DNA of 64,000 nucleotides, from NCBI RefSeq assembly GCF_000013985.1, contig NC_008048.1, positions 2,728,001 to 2,792,000 of the forward strand, in the 5' to 3' direction. Positions 34,128-41,855 of this stretch are shown one piece after another. The notes beneath the pieces were generated by a model. That model was not told the DNA's origin. It searched no databases and was given only the letters and a program-made list of their open reading frames with translations. The stretch's first letter is position 1. The number at the start of each line of letters is the position of its first letter. The position numbers and the translations under genes are program-made. This DNA comes from Sphingopyxis alaskensis RB2256 (lineage in GTDB: Bacteria; Pseudomonadota; Alphaproteobacteria; Sphingomonadales; Sphingomonadaceae).

Positions 34128-34371
34128 GTCAGCCGCGAAATCGGCGCTGCCACCCGCCGATCTTTTGAAATCACGGGATAATCGGAAAATCGCGCCACCT
34201 GGCCGATCAGGGTGCCACCGGAAAACCTCCCCGACTTACAACCACATGCGCGTCCACAGGTGGCACCCCTTTTATCTCGCCATCGACTTTCCCCTTCGAT
34301 TCCAGTGCGCTGTGCTCTTTTCCGACGCTGTAGATTCCACGCCTGCCAACGCCAACGGACGCCATGACCGC
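34128..34371. other. candidate origin of transfer (oriT) region
   Basis: 244 bases with no gene, between the relaxase and the transglycosylase genes, where oriT is often found. It holds a perfect 10-base inverted repeat GGGTGCCACC (34210-34219) / GGTGGCACCC (34259-34268) around a 39-base spacer. A third partial copy (GCTGCCACCC) lies at about 34147. Assignment rests on position and symmetry, not on a known nic sequence. Confidence 0.5.
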
Positions 34372-35160
34372 TCATTGTTCGCTCTGCCCGGAAAGGGGGA
34401 CGAAGAGGCCGTGCGAACCAGGCGATGAAGGGCGCCGCGGGAGGCCCGAGGGCAACGAGACAGGCGCGGATGCAATGTCGCCGGGCTGAGATACGGGCGC
34501 GGGATCGGCGACGGCTTGGCTGTCATCCAATCCGCCGTCACCACGCAGCACGAACAGCGCCGCGTCGTGCCAGGATGGTGCAGCCGGTGCGCGCGGAATT
34601 GCAGGCACGACGGCAGGCGAAGCGATGCCGGAGGTGCCGAGGTTGGGCGCGAGCTTCGCGACATAGGTGATCGTCTCGTCGGGAAGCGGACGGCCGCGCC
34701 GGCGCCAGTCGTCGACACGGCCCGGCCCAGCATTATAGGCAGCGAGCGCGGTGGACAGATCGCGATACCGATCGACCATCTCGCGCAGATAGGCCGCGCC
34801 GGCATGGATATTGGCGCGCACATCCCAGGGGTTGTCGCCGAGCCCGTAGCGTGCGGTGAGCTGACCCCAGGTGCCGGGCATGATCTGCATGAGCCCCATG
34901 GCGCCGGCGCGTGAAATCGCCGCCGGATCGCCGTTGCTCTCGGCGCGCATCACCGCCCAGATCCATGCCTCGGGAAGGCCGAAGCGCTGTGCGGCGTCGG
35001 CAACATGGGCAGCGTAGGGATGCGCCGTCGCGACAGCGGCAGGCGCGGTGGCCAGCACAGTCGTAGCCGGAAAGAGGGAGGCGAGTGTGCCGGTCAAGGC
35101 CGATGCGCTAGCGAGGCGAACGGCGCAGGACCGGCAGCGCGACGCGAAGCGGATGCGCAC
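34372..35160 (-). CDS. conjugation-associated lytic transglycosylase
   Basis: 262 aa exported SLT-family enzyme that opens peptidoglycan for the secretion channel (VirB1 role). Signal-like N-terminus up to about residue 45. The catalytic Glu is in AVMRAESNGDP (about residue 73), followed by RAGAMGLMQIMPGTWGQL, NIHAGAAYLREM and ALAAYNAGPGRVDDW, the full goose-type signature. C-terminal region Pro/Ala-rich and unconserved. Confidence 0.93.
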   Translation of the reverse strand: MRIRFASRCRSCAVRLASASALTGTLASLFPATTVLATAPAAVATAHPYAAHVADAAQRFGLPEAWIWAVMRAESNGDPAAISRAGAMGLMQIMPGTWGQLTARYGLGDNPWDVRANIHAGAAYLREMVDRYRDLSTALAAYNAGPGRVDDWRRRGRPLPDETITYVAKLAPNLGTSGIASPAVVPAIPRAPAAPSWHDAALFVLRGDGGLDDSQAVADPAPVSQPGDIASAPVSLPSGLPRRPSSPGSHGLFVPLSGQSEQ

Positions 35161-35163
35161 GGT

Positions 35164-35508
35164 TCACTCCGCTTTCGGACGCCGCAGGCGCGGCGACCAG
35201 AGCAGGACATGGCCGTCATCGCCGCGATTGGAGCGCAGGAGATTGGCGCGGATCGGACGAGCGAAACCCGGACAATCGAGCTGGATCGTGACGAACACGC
35301 CGGTCTTGCCGTCATGGTTCCAGCCCGATCCGACCTCGGGACCAATGCCTTCAGGTACGCTATCGTCGGCGAGATGGACGCGCCAGTCCGGTGCGCGGCC
35401 CTGCCCGGTGAAGCCGGTCGGCACGAGCCGCAGCGCGACACCGAGCGTGAGCGTGCGCAGACGGCCGACGAACCCGTCGCCGTCTTGGGTGAAGCAACCT
35501 ATCTGCAT
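35164..35508 (-). CDS. DUF736 protein (copy 1)
   Basis: 114 aa. It begins IGCFTQDGDGFVGRLRTLTLGVALRLVP and continues DWRVH, GSGWNHDG, VTIQLDCPGFARPIRANLL and GHVLLWSPR, the conserved DUF736 pattern. The most divergent of three paralogues here (others at 39074 and 41535). Function unknown; the family is characteristic of proteobacterial conjugative elements. Overlaps the TraF-like gene by ten bases. Confidence 0.85.
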   Translation of the reverse strand: MQIGCFTQDGDGFVGRLRTLTLGVALRLVPTGFTGQGRAPDWRVHLADDSVPEGIGPEVGSGWNHDGKTGVFVTIQLDCPGFARPIRANLLRSNRGDDGHVLLWSPRLRRPKAE

Positions 35509-36098
35509 AAGATGACTCCTTCTTCGCTGGTGAGAGGGGCACCCCGCGCGCAGCCGGAGCGCCAGCGCAGCGGCGCATTCGGTGTGTCGCGGGTGAGGAT
35601 CGGGGTGGCGCGGCCGATCAGGCCGGAGGCTGGAATCGGCCCGAAATAGCGCCCGTCGAGGCTGTCGGGCGCAGCATTGAGCAGGAACAGTTGGTCGGTC
35701 CTGAGGACGCGGCAGCCGCGCCAGACCGGCAACGGTCGGCCATGACCGTCGGACGCGCGCGCGACCGCGACGGTGCGCCCGTCGATCGTCACCGTCCTAT
35801 CGCGGCGGCAGATCAGCGCGCCCGGACGCGCGGCGACATGCTTGAGCAGCGGCACGCCGGCAGGGAGATAATGGCGCTCGGCCATGAACCGGGCGAACGC
35901 GGGCGGCGGCATGATGGCGACCATGTCGCCGACCGCAGGCCGGGCAAACGGATGGACGCGGTAAAGCCCGATCGGCGCGCTGGCGCTGGCGTTCCAGAGC
36001 AACAGCTTGGGCAGCGGCAGAACTGCCGCGACCAGCGTGAAACCAATTACGGCGCCGGCGATGTGCGGCACGAAGCGGGAGAGCGGACGGCGGCTCAT
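35499..36098 (-). CDS. traF: S26 signal-peptidase-like protein (TraF)
   Basis: 199 aa membrane-bound peptidase. N-terminal membrane segment (HIAGAVIGFTLVAAVLPLP), then SASAPIGLYRVHPFARPAVGDMVAI carrying the catalytic Ser, and PAGVPLLKHVAARPGALICR with the catalytic Lys. LFLLNAAPDSLDGRYFGPIP matches the TraF end. Role by family: maturation/cyclisation of the TrbC pilin. Starts at the ATG overlapping the DUF2840 stop. Confidence 0.9.
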   Translation of the reverse strand: MSRRPLSRFVPHIAGAVIGFTLVAAVLPLPKLLLWNASASAPIGLYRVHPFARPAVGDMVAIMPPPAFARFMAERHYLPAGVPLLKHVAARPGALICRRDRTVTIDGRTVAVARASDGHGRPLPVWRGCRVLRTDQLFLLNAAPDSLDGRYFGPIPASGLIGRATPILTRDTPNAPLRWRSGCARGAPLTSEEGVILCR

Positions 36099-36613
36099 TG
36101 ACCCAGCGCCTTGCGCTTGAGCCATGCCTGATGGCGCTCCGCCGTATAGACGCGTGCAGGTTCGCCTGCGCTCAGCCGGTTATGGACATGCCGCCAATGC
36201 TCGGGCGCGATGTCGCAAGGATCGAGGTCTTCGGCCTCGATCCTGTCAATGATCTCGAGCACCTTGCGGACCTTCGGCCAGCCTTGGATCGAGAGCAGCA
36301 ACTCACCGCCCGGCCGCACGAAGGGTGCGGTCGTATAGGCCTCGCCCGGACGAACCGCGCGCAGGATGTCGATGCGCGAATGGACAGTACCGAAGTCGTT
36401 GGCCGACCAGCGCACGAACGCGACGACGGCATCGGGCCGGAAGGCCACGATGCGTGTCTTGCGGCTGACGATGCGCTCCGACGCGATCCGGCCGAAACGA
36501 ATCCAGTGCTCGATCCGCTTCTCGATCCAGATCAGTTCGATCTCGGTGCAGTCCTTGCGCAGCGGGTCTGCAGCACGCGAGCGGACGCGCCCACAGGCAG
36601 GCTGGTGGGTCAT
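36095..36613 (-). CDS. DUF2840 protein
   Basis: 172 aa. IELIWIEKRIEHWIRFGRIASERIVSRKTRIVAFRPDAVVAFVRWSANDFGTVHSRIDILRAV is the DUF2840 signature, and ERHQAWLKRKALGQ the usual end. Found next to traF in these elements; function unknown. First gene of the transfer-associated set downstream of the replication origin. Confidence 0.85.
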   Translation of the reverse strand: MTHQPACGRVRSRAADPLRKDCTEIELIWIEKRIEHWIRFGRIASERIVSRKTRIVAFRPDAVVAFVRWSANDFGTVHSRIDILRAVRPGEAYTTAPFVRPGGELLLSIQGWPKVRKVLEIIDRIEAEDLDPCDIAPEHWRHVHNRLSAGEPARVYTAERHQAWLKRKALGQ

Positions 36614-36730
36614 GAGGCTTCTCCGGTAATGGAAATGAAGAGCAGCCCGCCCGCCGCCGAGCGGCAGCGTGGCAGCAATGCGGGCGTCGGCGCGCGCGGC
36701 GCGAAATCCGCAGCCCGGCGCCGGGTTAGG
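36614..36730. other. spacer leading into the replication origin
   Basis: GC-rich, no gene recognised. Joins the AT-rich part of the origin at 36731. Confidence 0.4.
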
Positions 36731-36814
36731 AAGAATATGAAATATTCTTCTCTATTAGGAGGGTTAGAGGGGCGTCGATTTTGCGCAGATTTCTGCGGGA
36801 CTCCGGACCATGCC

Positions 36815-36881
36815 GGTTCCCGATAGGACGACTCTCGGGTTCCCGATGGGACGACTCCGGCGGTTACTGATAGGACGACTC
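36815..36881 (+). repeat. three 20-bp iterons
   Basis: Copies at 36815-36834, 36838-36857 and 36862-36881, with periods of 23 and 24 bases. All begin GGTT and end GACGACTC; the core is GATAGGACGACTC (second copy GATGGGACGACTC). Likely RepA binding sites. Confidence 0.8.
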
Positions 36882-36890
36882 GCACGGGTC

Positions 36891-36899
36891 TTATCCACA
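36891..36899 (+). promoter_or_regulatory. consensus DnaA box overlapping the repA stop
   Basis: TTATCCACA is a perfect DnaA box. Its first three bases are the complement of the repA stop codon. It lies 10 bases beyond the last iteron. Confidence 0.75.
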
Positions 36900-37775
36900 G
36901 GCCGGGAGCTTGAGCCGGCGCATGGCGGCTTCGAGCGGATCTGCCGGAACCGGCGCGAAATTGAGCCGCTCCTTGCCCAGGGCATGTTCGATCCTGAGCG
37001 TGTAGCCGGGAAGCGGCTGGCGCTGCACGATCGCGCGCAATTCGAAGGCGAAGCGCTTCAATGGCGAGAGCGCGCCCGACTTCAGGTGCAAATGCTCGAA
37101 GTCGAAGCTCCAGCCTGCCGCCTGGCGGCCGCCATGCTTGCGCACGATCCGGTAGAGCCAGCGTTCGAGACCGCCGGTCAGATCGAAATAAGCCCGATCG
37201 ATTGTCAGCACGAGAGCGCGGTCGAGCACGCCCGCATAGAACCAATCGGGCAGGATCAGCTCGATCCCGAGCGGCCGCCCTTCCGCATCGAGCCGCTCCT
37301 GCCACTCGTTAATCCAGGAGAAGCGATGGCGGCGGCGCTGATGCTGTTGGCGGATCGATGTGGCGACGGTCGTCGATTGCAGCCGGTCGAGCGCGGCTTT
37401 GAGGCGGTCATAATTGTCGCGGCCCGTCCCGCGTCGGATATAGGTCAGTATCTCATGCGGGGTCGTCGCCATGAGCCGCGAGGTAGCCCGCCCGGCATCG
37501 CGTGCCTCGACGAGCTGGCTCGCCGCCCAGATCAAGATGTCGGCATCCCAGATGGTCGCCATGCCATGTTCCGGCACGGCTTCGACCGAGATCCACGTCT
37601 CGCCCATCCGAAAATCGATCGGTGCGACGCGCCGCGATTTGGCAAGGCTGAAGAAGGGCCAGGACATGAGATCCTGGGCATCGCGCGGCGCCGGATTGGC
37701 CGGCACCGAGCGGAACAGGTCGAGCTGCGTGCGCTCGATCCGTGTCTCCGCAGAGAATGATGGGCGGCGTGGCAC
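36891..37775 (-). CDS. repA: replication initiator protein RepA (RPA family)
   Basis: 294 aa plasmid-type initiator. QLDLFRSVPANPAPRDAQDLMSWPFFSLAKSRRVAPIDFRMG is the standard start of the family, followed by GMATIWDADILIWAASQ, TTPHEILTYIRRGTGRDNYDRLKAALDRLQSTTV and LFL-like ELILPDWFYAG. ALTIDRAYFDLTGGLERWLYRIVRKHGG is the DNA-binding region. It should bind the iterons immediately downstream. Confidence 0.92.
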   Translation of the reverse strand: MPRRPSFSAETRIERTQLDLFRSVPANPAPRDAQDLMSWPFFSLAKSRRVAPIDFRMGETWISVEAVPEHGMATIWDADILIWAASQLVEARDAGRATSRLMATTPHEILTYIRRGTGRDNYDRLKAALDRLQSTTVATSIRQQHQRRRHRFSWINEWQERLDAEGRPLGIELILPDWFYAGVLDRALVLTIDRAYFDLTGGLERWLYRIVRKHGGRQAAGWSFDFEHLHLKSGALSPLKRFAFELRAIVQRQPLPGYTLRIEHALGKERLNFAPVPADPLEAAMRRLKLPACG

Positions 37776-37779
37776 GGCC

Positions 37780-38040
37780 TCAGCGTTCCGTCAGCGCGCT
37801 GAACCGCTTGGCGGGAAGGCAGACGCCGGTGCCCGGATCGGAGGTCGAACGCCGCCGGCCAAGTTCCGCCCAGGCATCGAGCGCCTCGATCGAATAGACG
37901 ACACGTCCGCCCAGCTTGTGGAAATTAGGGCCGGTGCCGTAGCAGCGATGCTTTTCGAGGGTGCGCGGGGAAAGGCCGAGCCGCGCGGCGGCATCGGGGG
38001 TCTTCAGAAACTGCGGCGAGCGCAGTGCGGGTTGTTCCAT
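37780..38040 (-). CDS. AlpA-like helix-turn-helix protein
   Basis: 86 aa MerR/excisionase-like HTH: FLKTPDAAARLGLSPRTLEKHRCYGTGPNFHKLGGRVVYSIEALDAWAEL (about residues 11-60). Members precede repA in these elements and are thought to control it. It ends 4 bases before the repA ATG, so the two are co-transcribed. Confidence 0.88.
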   Translation of the reverse strand: MEQPALRSPQFLKTPDAAARLGLSPRTLEKHRCYGTGPNFHKLGGRVVYSIEALDAWAELGRRRSTSDPGTGVCLPAKRFSALTER

Positions 38041-38167
38041 GATGTTCCTCCATCGAAGCCGGGATCACGCACGGCGGCGATCAACCGGACTGGAGGAAAG
38101 TGGCGGAGCATGAGCGTCGGGATGGAGCGGCTGTTTTGCGTTGGCTATTTTTGTCGCACCGGCGGGA

Positions 38168-38788
38168 TCAGCCGCGCAGCAAGGCGCGATATCCTCCGTT
38201 CATGAGAGCGAGCGCCTCGTCGATCAGGCGCTGGGTGCGGCGGCGCTCGGCGGAGGATTTCCATCCATTGCCGCGGCCGATGGTCATGGCAGGATAGACA
38301 TAGCGACGGGCGATCTCGTGGGTCGTGATCCCGGTTCGCTCGCGGCCGAGAACGGCATCGAGAATGTCGAGAAGCATGCCGAGACGCCGCCGCTGGAACG
38401 GCGTCGGCGCGAAGCCGGGCGGCAGGCGCATGGGCGGGGCGCCTGCCAGGCGCCGATCGAGCCGCTGCGCTGCCGCGTGGCGTAGATCGATCGCCTCGTC
38501 GCGCACGATCACATAGGCAAGCGCACTGCCTTTGAGCGGATCGCGGACCCAGAGGCGGTGCGGGCCGTCGATGTCGCCGAGGACGACATGACGGCCGGTC
38601 GAGAGTGTGCGGTCGGCGAGGATGATCGGCCAGGCATCGAGATCGAACGACGCAGCTTCGGCGAAGCCGGACGGCGCCGTATCGAGGATGACCGTCGTCG
38701 GCGCGAGCGACGCCTGCCAGAGCGCGGGTTCCTCAGCCGCGAACGAGCCAGGCGCACAAGGGAAAGGCGAGGCCCCAGCGCCGGGCCA
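38168..38788 (-). pseudogene. DUF2285 coding frame without a start codon (frameshifted from DUF6499)
   Basis: The open frame 38788-38168 encodes a full DUF2285 domain: ALWQASLAPTTVILDTAPSGFAEAA, FDLDAWPIILADRTLSTGRHVVLGDIDGPHRLWVRDP, then LPPGFAPTPFQRRRLGMLLDILDA and IARRYVYP. No ATG, GTG or TTG precedes the domain; the first GTG (38512) falls after half of it. The frame is +1 relative to the DUF6499 gene just upstream, which overlaps it. In relatives I recall the two domains joined or in direct succession. So this is either a frameshift (real or a sequencing error), programmed frameshifting, or a CTG/non-canonical start. Function: probable DNA-binding regulator of the element. Confidence 0.65.
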
Positions 38789-38939
38789 TCACCTCCTGCT
38801 CCTCGGCGGAGCTCCGCCTCGCGCGCATGACCTTCTGATAATCGGACTGATAGCGGGGATTGCGCCGCAGAAACTCCTGTGCAAATCCCGGCTTGTCGAG
38901 AAGGCGCCGATCGCCATCGCTGGGCTTTTCGCCGGACAT
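38733..38939 (-). CDS. DUF6499-type transcriptional-regulator-domain protein
   Basis: 68 aa: GFAQEFLRRNPRYQSDYQKVMRARRSS and then EEQEVMARRWGLAFPL, the conserved N-terminal module that accompanies DUF2285. GGGGGA lies 4-9 bases before the ATG at 38939, which decides the start. It ends LCAWLVRG-stop in a stretch where the other frame continues the homology (see the DUF2285 entry). Confidence 0.75.
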   Translation of the reverse strand: MSGEKPSDGDRRLLDKPGFAQEFLRRNPRYQSDYQKVMRARRSSAEEQEVMARRWGLAFPLCAWLVRG

Positions 38940-39015
38940 GCGCGTTCCCCCGAATGCAGGAGCGCAGGCTGTCGTTTGGCGTTTTTGCGGGCTATTCCAA
39001 CAACTAGGGAGGCGG

Positions 39016-39060
39016 ATCCCCATTTATGGGGATGTCCGCCGGCTCAGTGAGAGCCGGCGG
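39016..39060 (-). terminator. two adjacent perfect hairpins between DUF736 and DUF6499
   Basis: ATCCCCAT-tt-ATGGGGAT (39016-39033) and CCGCCGGCTC-agtga-GAGCCGGCGG (39036-39060). They follow the DUF736 stop on the minus strand. The GC-rich one could terminate; no clear T-run follows, so an mRNA-stabilising or attenuating role is equally possible. Confidence 0.55.
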
Positions 39061-39073
39061 ATCATTCCGAGCG

Positions 39074-39391
39074 TCAATCGCGCTCGCGGCGGGCAGGCCG
39101 GTTCCAGACCAGGTCATGTTCGCCATCCTCGCCTGCGAAGAGCTGCGCGAAGATGGGAGCGACGAAGCTGGGATCATCGAGCTTGACCGAGAGATAGGGC
39201 CGGTCGTCGCTGGTCCGCTTGCTCCAGGCCGCACCGACCTCGACGTCGCCGACATAGACCCGGTGGCTGGGCGCATTGCCGCTGGCCTGTTCGTCCGCGA
39301 CGATGCGGACCGACTTGGCCTGAACCGAGAGAGTGACGATCTGGCCCCGGAGTTCACCCGAAACTTGTCTGAAGCTGCCGATCTTTGCCAT
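39074..39391 (-). CDS. DUF736 protein (copy 2)
   Basis: 105 aa, canonical member: MAKIGSFRQVSGELRGQIVTLSVQAKSVRIV, SHRVYVGDVEVGAAWSKRT, YLSVKLDDPSFVAPIFAQLF, HDLVWNRPAR. Closest to the family norm of the three copies. Starts with a good ATG and is followed by the double hairpin. Function unknown. Confidence 0.88.
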   Translation of the reverse strand: MAKIGSFRQVSGELRGQIVTLSVQAKSVRIVADEQASGNAPSHRVYVGDVEVGAAWSKRTSDDRPYLSVKLDDPSFVAPIFAQLFAGEDGEHDLVWNRPARRERD

Positions 39392-39975
39392 GATGTCTGT
39401 TCCTTTCGCTTCGAACCCGCGCCGATCGCGGCCTCGATGCGTTGGACAAGCCGGCAGGCGAACGGCGCCGCAGCCGAAGGCCCGCAGCGAAGCGGAGGAT
39501 GGCTCGGACCGGACTTTCTTGGTCCGCGAGGAACGGCGGCACGCCGGGGGAAGAAAGTCTGGGCAGAGCCGTTGCGGCAAGACGGGCGAGCGTCAGCGGC
39601 CTGACGGCAACGAACGCATCGACACGAGGCCGTGCATGGCGCGGCGCGAAATCCAGGGGAACGGCATTGGCCAAGACCCGGACATCAAGGATTCGGGTGA
39701 ACGGGTGCTGGAGGATTGCCTCGGCTCTGGGCCGGTACTGTCGCGCACGGCATCGCATCGGGTGCCCGCCACCGGTCTGGGATCGGCGTGTCGGTTCCAA
39801 GCGCCGGGAAGACGTCAGTCTGTCGGCCGCTCGTCAGCGCAAACCGGCGATCGGCTTCTTTCCCATCATCGCCATAGCAGCCGTGAGGCATGATCTGGTC
39901 CGAAACCGGCTCCGCACGGAAACAGCCATGCAGGGAACATACCCGGCTTTGATCGGGCGGCGGATATCCGGATCG
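39392..39975. other. 584-base gene-poor stretch
   Basis: GC-rich, with open frames on both strands but none with a ribosome site, a recognisable domain or non-repetitive composition. It presumably carries the promoter of the DUF736-DUF6499-DUF2285 series. I see nothing else. Confidence 0.5.
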
Positions 39976-40428
39976 TTACCGCACAGTTGTTGCGGGATCG
40001 CCTGCGGCGGCCTGCGCCGGTTCTGCAATCTCGAATCTGGCGAGCCGGATCCATGCGGTGACCGCGATGGTCACGCCGCCGATCCAGCTCACAGTCGAGA
40101 GCATCACGCCCGGATCGATCGCGAGCCCGATCACGCCCTGGACGGCGTGATAGCCGACAATGCCCGCGGGGACGGCGAACAGCAACGCGATGGCCAGCCT
40201 GACGATTGGCGAGCGGATGACCGTGAAGAGACACTGACCGACGACCAACACCGCGACACCCGCCGCGAAGCCGCCAAGAACGGCGGCGAGATAGCCATAG
40301 TCGTGATCGCGTATCCAGAATGCGAGGCTGATACCACTGGCAACCGGCAGCGCATAAACGGCGAGACGGAAGAGCAACCAGAGGAGGTAAAGGCCGGCGA
40401 ATAGGCCGAGAACGAGAAAGATGGTCAT
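39976..40428 (-). CDS. small integral membrane protein, unknown
   Basis: 150 aa with about four hydrophobic segments: FLVLGLFAGLYLLWLLFRLAVYALPVASGISLAFW, AAVLGGFAAGVAVLVVGQCLF, IVRLAIALLFAVPAGIVGYHAV and VSWIGGVTIAVTAWIRLA. No known motif. ATG at 40428 chosen since the stretch before it is unlike a membrane-protein start. Confidence 0.65.
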   Translation of the reverse strand: MTIFLVLGLFAGLYLLWLLFRLAVYALPVASGISLAFWIRDHDYGYLAAVLGGFAAGVAVLVVGQCLFTVIRSPIVRLAIALLFAVPAGIVGYHAVQGVIGLAIDPGVMLSTVSWIGGVTIAVTAWIRLARFEIAEPAQAAAGDPATTVR

Positions 40429-40572
40429 GAACAGCGTCCTTTCGAAACGTGAATCGTCGGACGCGCTCGCCACCACCTCCACAGCGCTATGTTGCGACGG
40501 CGAGAATAGCGCGCGGAAGCACTGGCCGAAACGGAAATCTGCCTTCGACGGGCAAGCGAGCTGATCCACCGA

Positions 40573-40737
40573 TCAGGATGGGAATGGGTCATATTCGTGC
40601 ACCACCTGCGCCGGATTGCCGTCAAACTCGTCCCAGGGCATCACCGCGTAGCCGTGGTCGGTCCTGATAAGAACGACGACCGTCATCAGCGTCTTTGCGA
40701 GGTTCCAGGCGAGCGACTGGGCGGTGGAAAGCGGCAT
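40573..40737 (-). CDS. small hypothetical protein
   Basis: 54 aa: begins MPLSTAQSLAWNLAKTLMTVVVLI and continues RTDHGYAVMPWDEFDGNPAQVVHEYDPF. One short amphipathic or hydrophobic helix and a compact acidic part. Good coding composition; GGAG is present 6-9 bases before the ATG. Not recognised. Confidence 0.55.
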   Translation of the reverse strand: MPLSTAQSLAWNLAKTLMTVVVLIRTDHGYAVMPWDEFDGNPAQVVHEYDPFPS

Positions 40738-41165
40738 CACGCGAACTCCTGTCCGGTAAGCGGAGACCATCCCCGCAGGGCAGGTGCCCCGGCGGCCGGG
40801 GTCTGGCCGCAATCACCGCGCCGGCTTGTCCAAGCGGCCGCACGCGCACGCGTAGCGGACCCTTTACGGGTTGATTGAAGGAGGCCGGATTTCGGCCACA
40901 GGGATCAGCGCCTCACCCGAGCGGTGATGGTCTCCGCTTGCCGGACGGGGCCAAGGTTCACCGCTGCCACCTCGTCGTTCGGCTGGAAACTGGCATCGAC
41001 TGACGTGAACTTCCTGTGGCCGCAACGGGTGGGAGCCTGATGCTGCTGACTGGCATGATGCGCGACGGAAGATGACCGCGAAGCGACTGCTGCTTAGGGT
41101 GTCGGACCGCCTGCAACGATGTGATTCGTGTCCGGCGGACAGTTTTGAAAAGTGGAGTGATCTTC
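40738..41165. other. 428-base divergent intergenic region
   Basis: Lies between a minus-strand gene and the plus-strand HU gene. No gene supported. It should hold both promoters. Confidence 0.5.
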
Positions 41166-41441
41166 GTGAACAATAGCGACCTAGCCGACGCCCTTGCCGC
41201 CTCGAACGGCATTTCCAAGTCCGATGCGCGCAAATATGTCGATGGCGTCTTCGCCGCCATCGCGGACGCGGCAGCAAAGGGCGAGGAAATCTCGCTGAAC
41301 GGCTTTGGCAAGTTCAAGGTAAAGGACAGCCCGGCGCGTGAGGGCCGCAATCCTTCGACCGGCGAAACCATCCAGATCGCTGCGTCGAAGAAGCTGACCT
41401 TCGCACCCGCCAAGGCGGTGAAGGACAAGCTCAACGGTTAA
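41166..41441 (+). CDS. HU-family DNA-binding protein
   Basis: 91 aa histone-like protein: NNSDLADALAASNGISKSDARKYVDGVFAAIADAAAKGEEISLNGFGKFKVKDSPAREGRNPSTGE is the full HU pattern, with the DNA-arm R-x-G-R-N-P-x-T-G-E. The GTG at 41166 is preceded by GGAG at a normal distance and gives a standard-length HU. An element-borne HU may assist RepA, relaxosome or silencing. Confidence 0.92.
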   Translation: MNNSDLADALAASNGISKSDARKYVDGVFAAIADAAAKGEEISLNGFGKFKVKDSPAREGRNPSTGETIQIAASKKLTFAPAKAVKDKLNG

Positions 41442-41534
41442 ACACGGTGATACCGGGACAGGCTCGGGCCTGTCCCGCATCTGCTGATCGTGGGAAAGGG
41501 GGTGGCCCCGCCCGTGAGCGGGGCCGGAGCCGGA

Positions 41535-41855
41535 TCAGGCCGGCGGATTCCAGATGATGACCTTCTTCGTCGGGTCGTCGCCGGGCGCGTTGGCGATATT
41601 ACCGTAGATGGTGCCGAACTCGGGCGCGGACAGCGAGACCGAGACATATTCGGCGCCCGTATTCTGCGAGAAGCGGTTCCAGCCTGCGCCCAACTCGAAG
41701 CCGTTCTTGCGGCTGATGATGCGATAGTCGGGTTCGGATTCCTTGGCCTTGCGGGCGTTGGGGATGATGGCAATCGGTGCCGAAACGGTGAGAGTGGCGA
41801 GCGTACCTTCGAGGCTGCCGTCGTTCTTCACGGTGAGGTTAGCGATAGTGGCCAT
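41535..41855 (-). CDS. DUF736 protein (copy 3)
   Basis: 106 aa: begins MATIANLTVKNDGSLEGTLATLTVSAPIAIIPNARKAKESEPDYRIIS, with GAGWNRFSQNTGAEYVSVSLSAPEFGTIYGNI and VIIWNPP. More hydrophilic than copies 1 and 2. The last element-type gene before the dpd operon. Confidence 0.88.
   Translation of the reverse strand: MATIANLTVKNDGSLEGTLATLTVSAPIAIIPNARKAKESEPDYRIISRKNGFELGAGWNRFSQNTGAEYVSVSLSAPEFGTIYGNIANAPGDDPTKKVIIWNPPA

Larger units (their letters stand above)
36731..36900 (+). other. iteron-type replication origin (oriV)
   Basis: An AT-rich stretch with a perfect palindrome AAGAATAT-gaa-ATATTCTT (36731-36749) is followed by three iterons (36815-36881) and a consensus DnaA box (36891-36899). 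It lies directly downstream of repA. Together these are the parts of an iteron-controlled plasmid origin. Confidence 0.75.

Noticed and set aside
38509..38757. Arg/Ser-rich open frame within DUF2285
   Set aside because: It is an alternative frame of the DUF2285 homology and has no protein-like character.
39442..40404. Long plus-strand open frame opposite the membrane protein
   Set aside because: Low-complexity Arg-rich translation with no ribosome site or domain; the minus-strand membrane protein is better supported.
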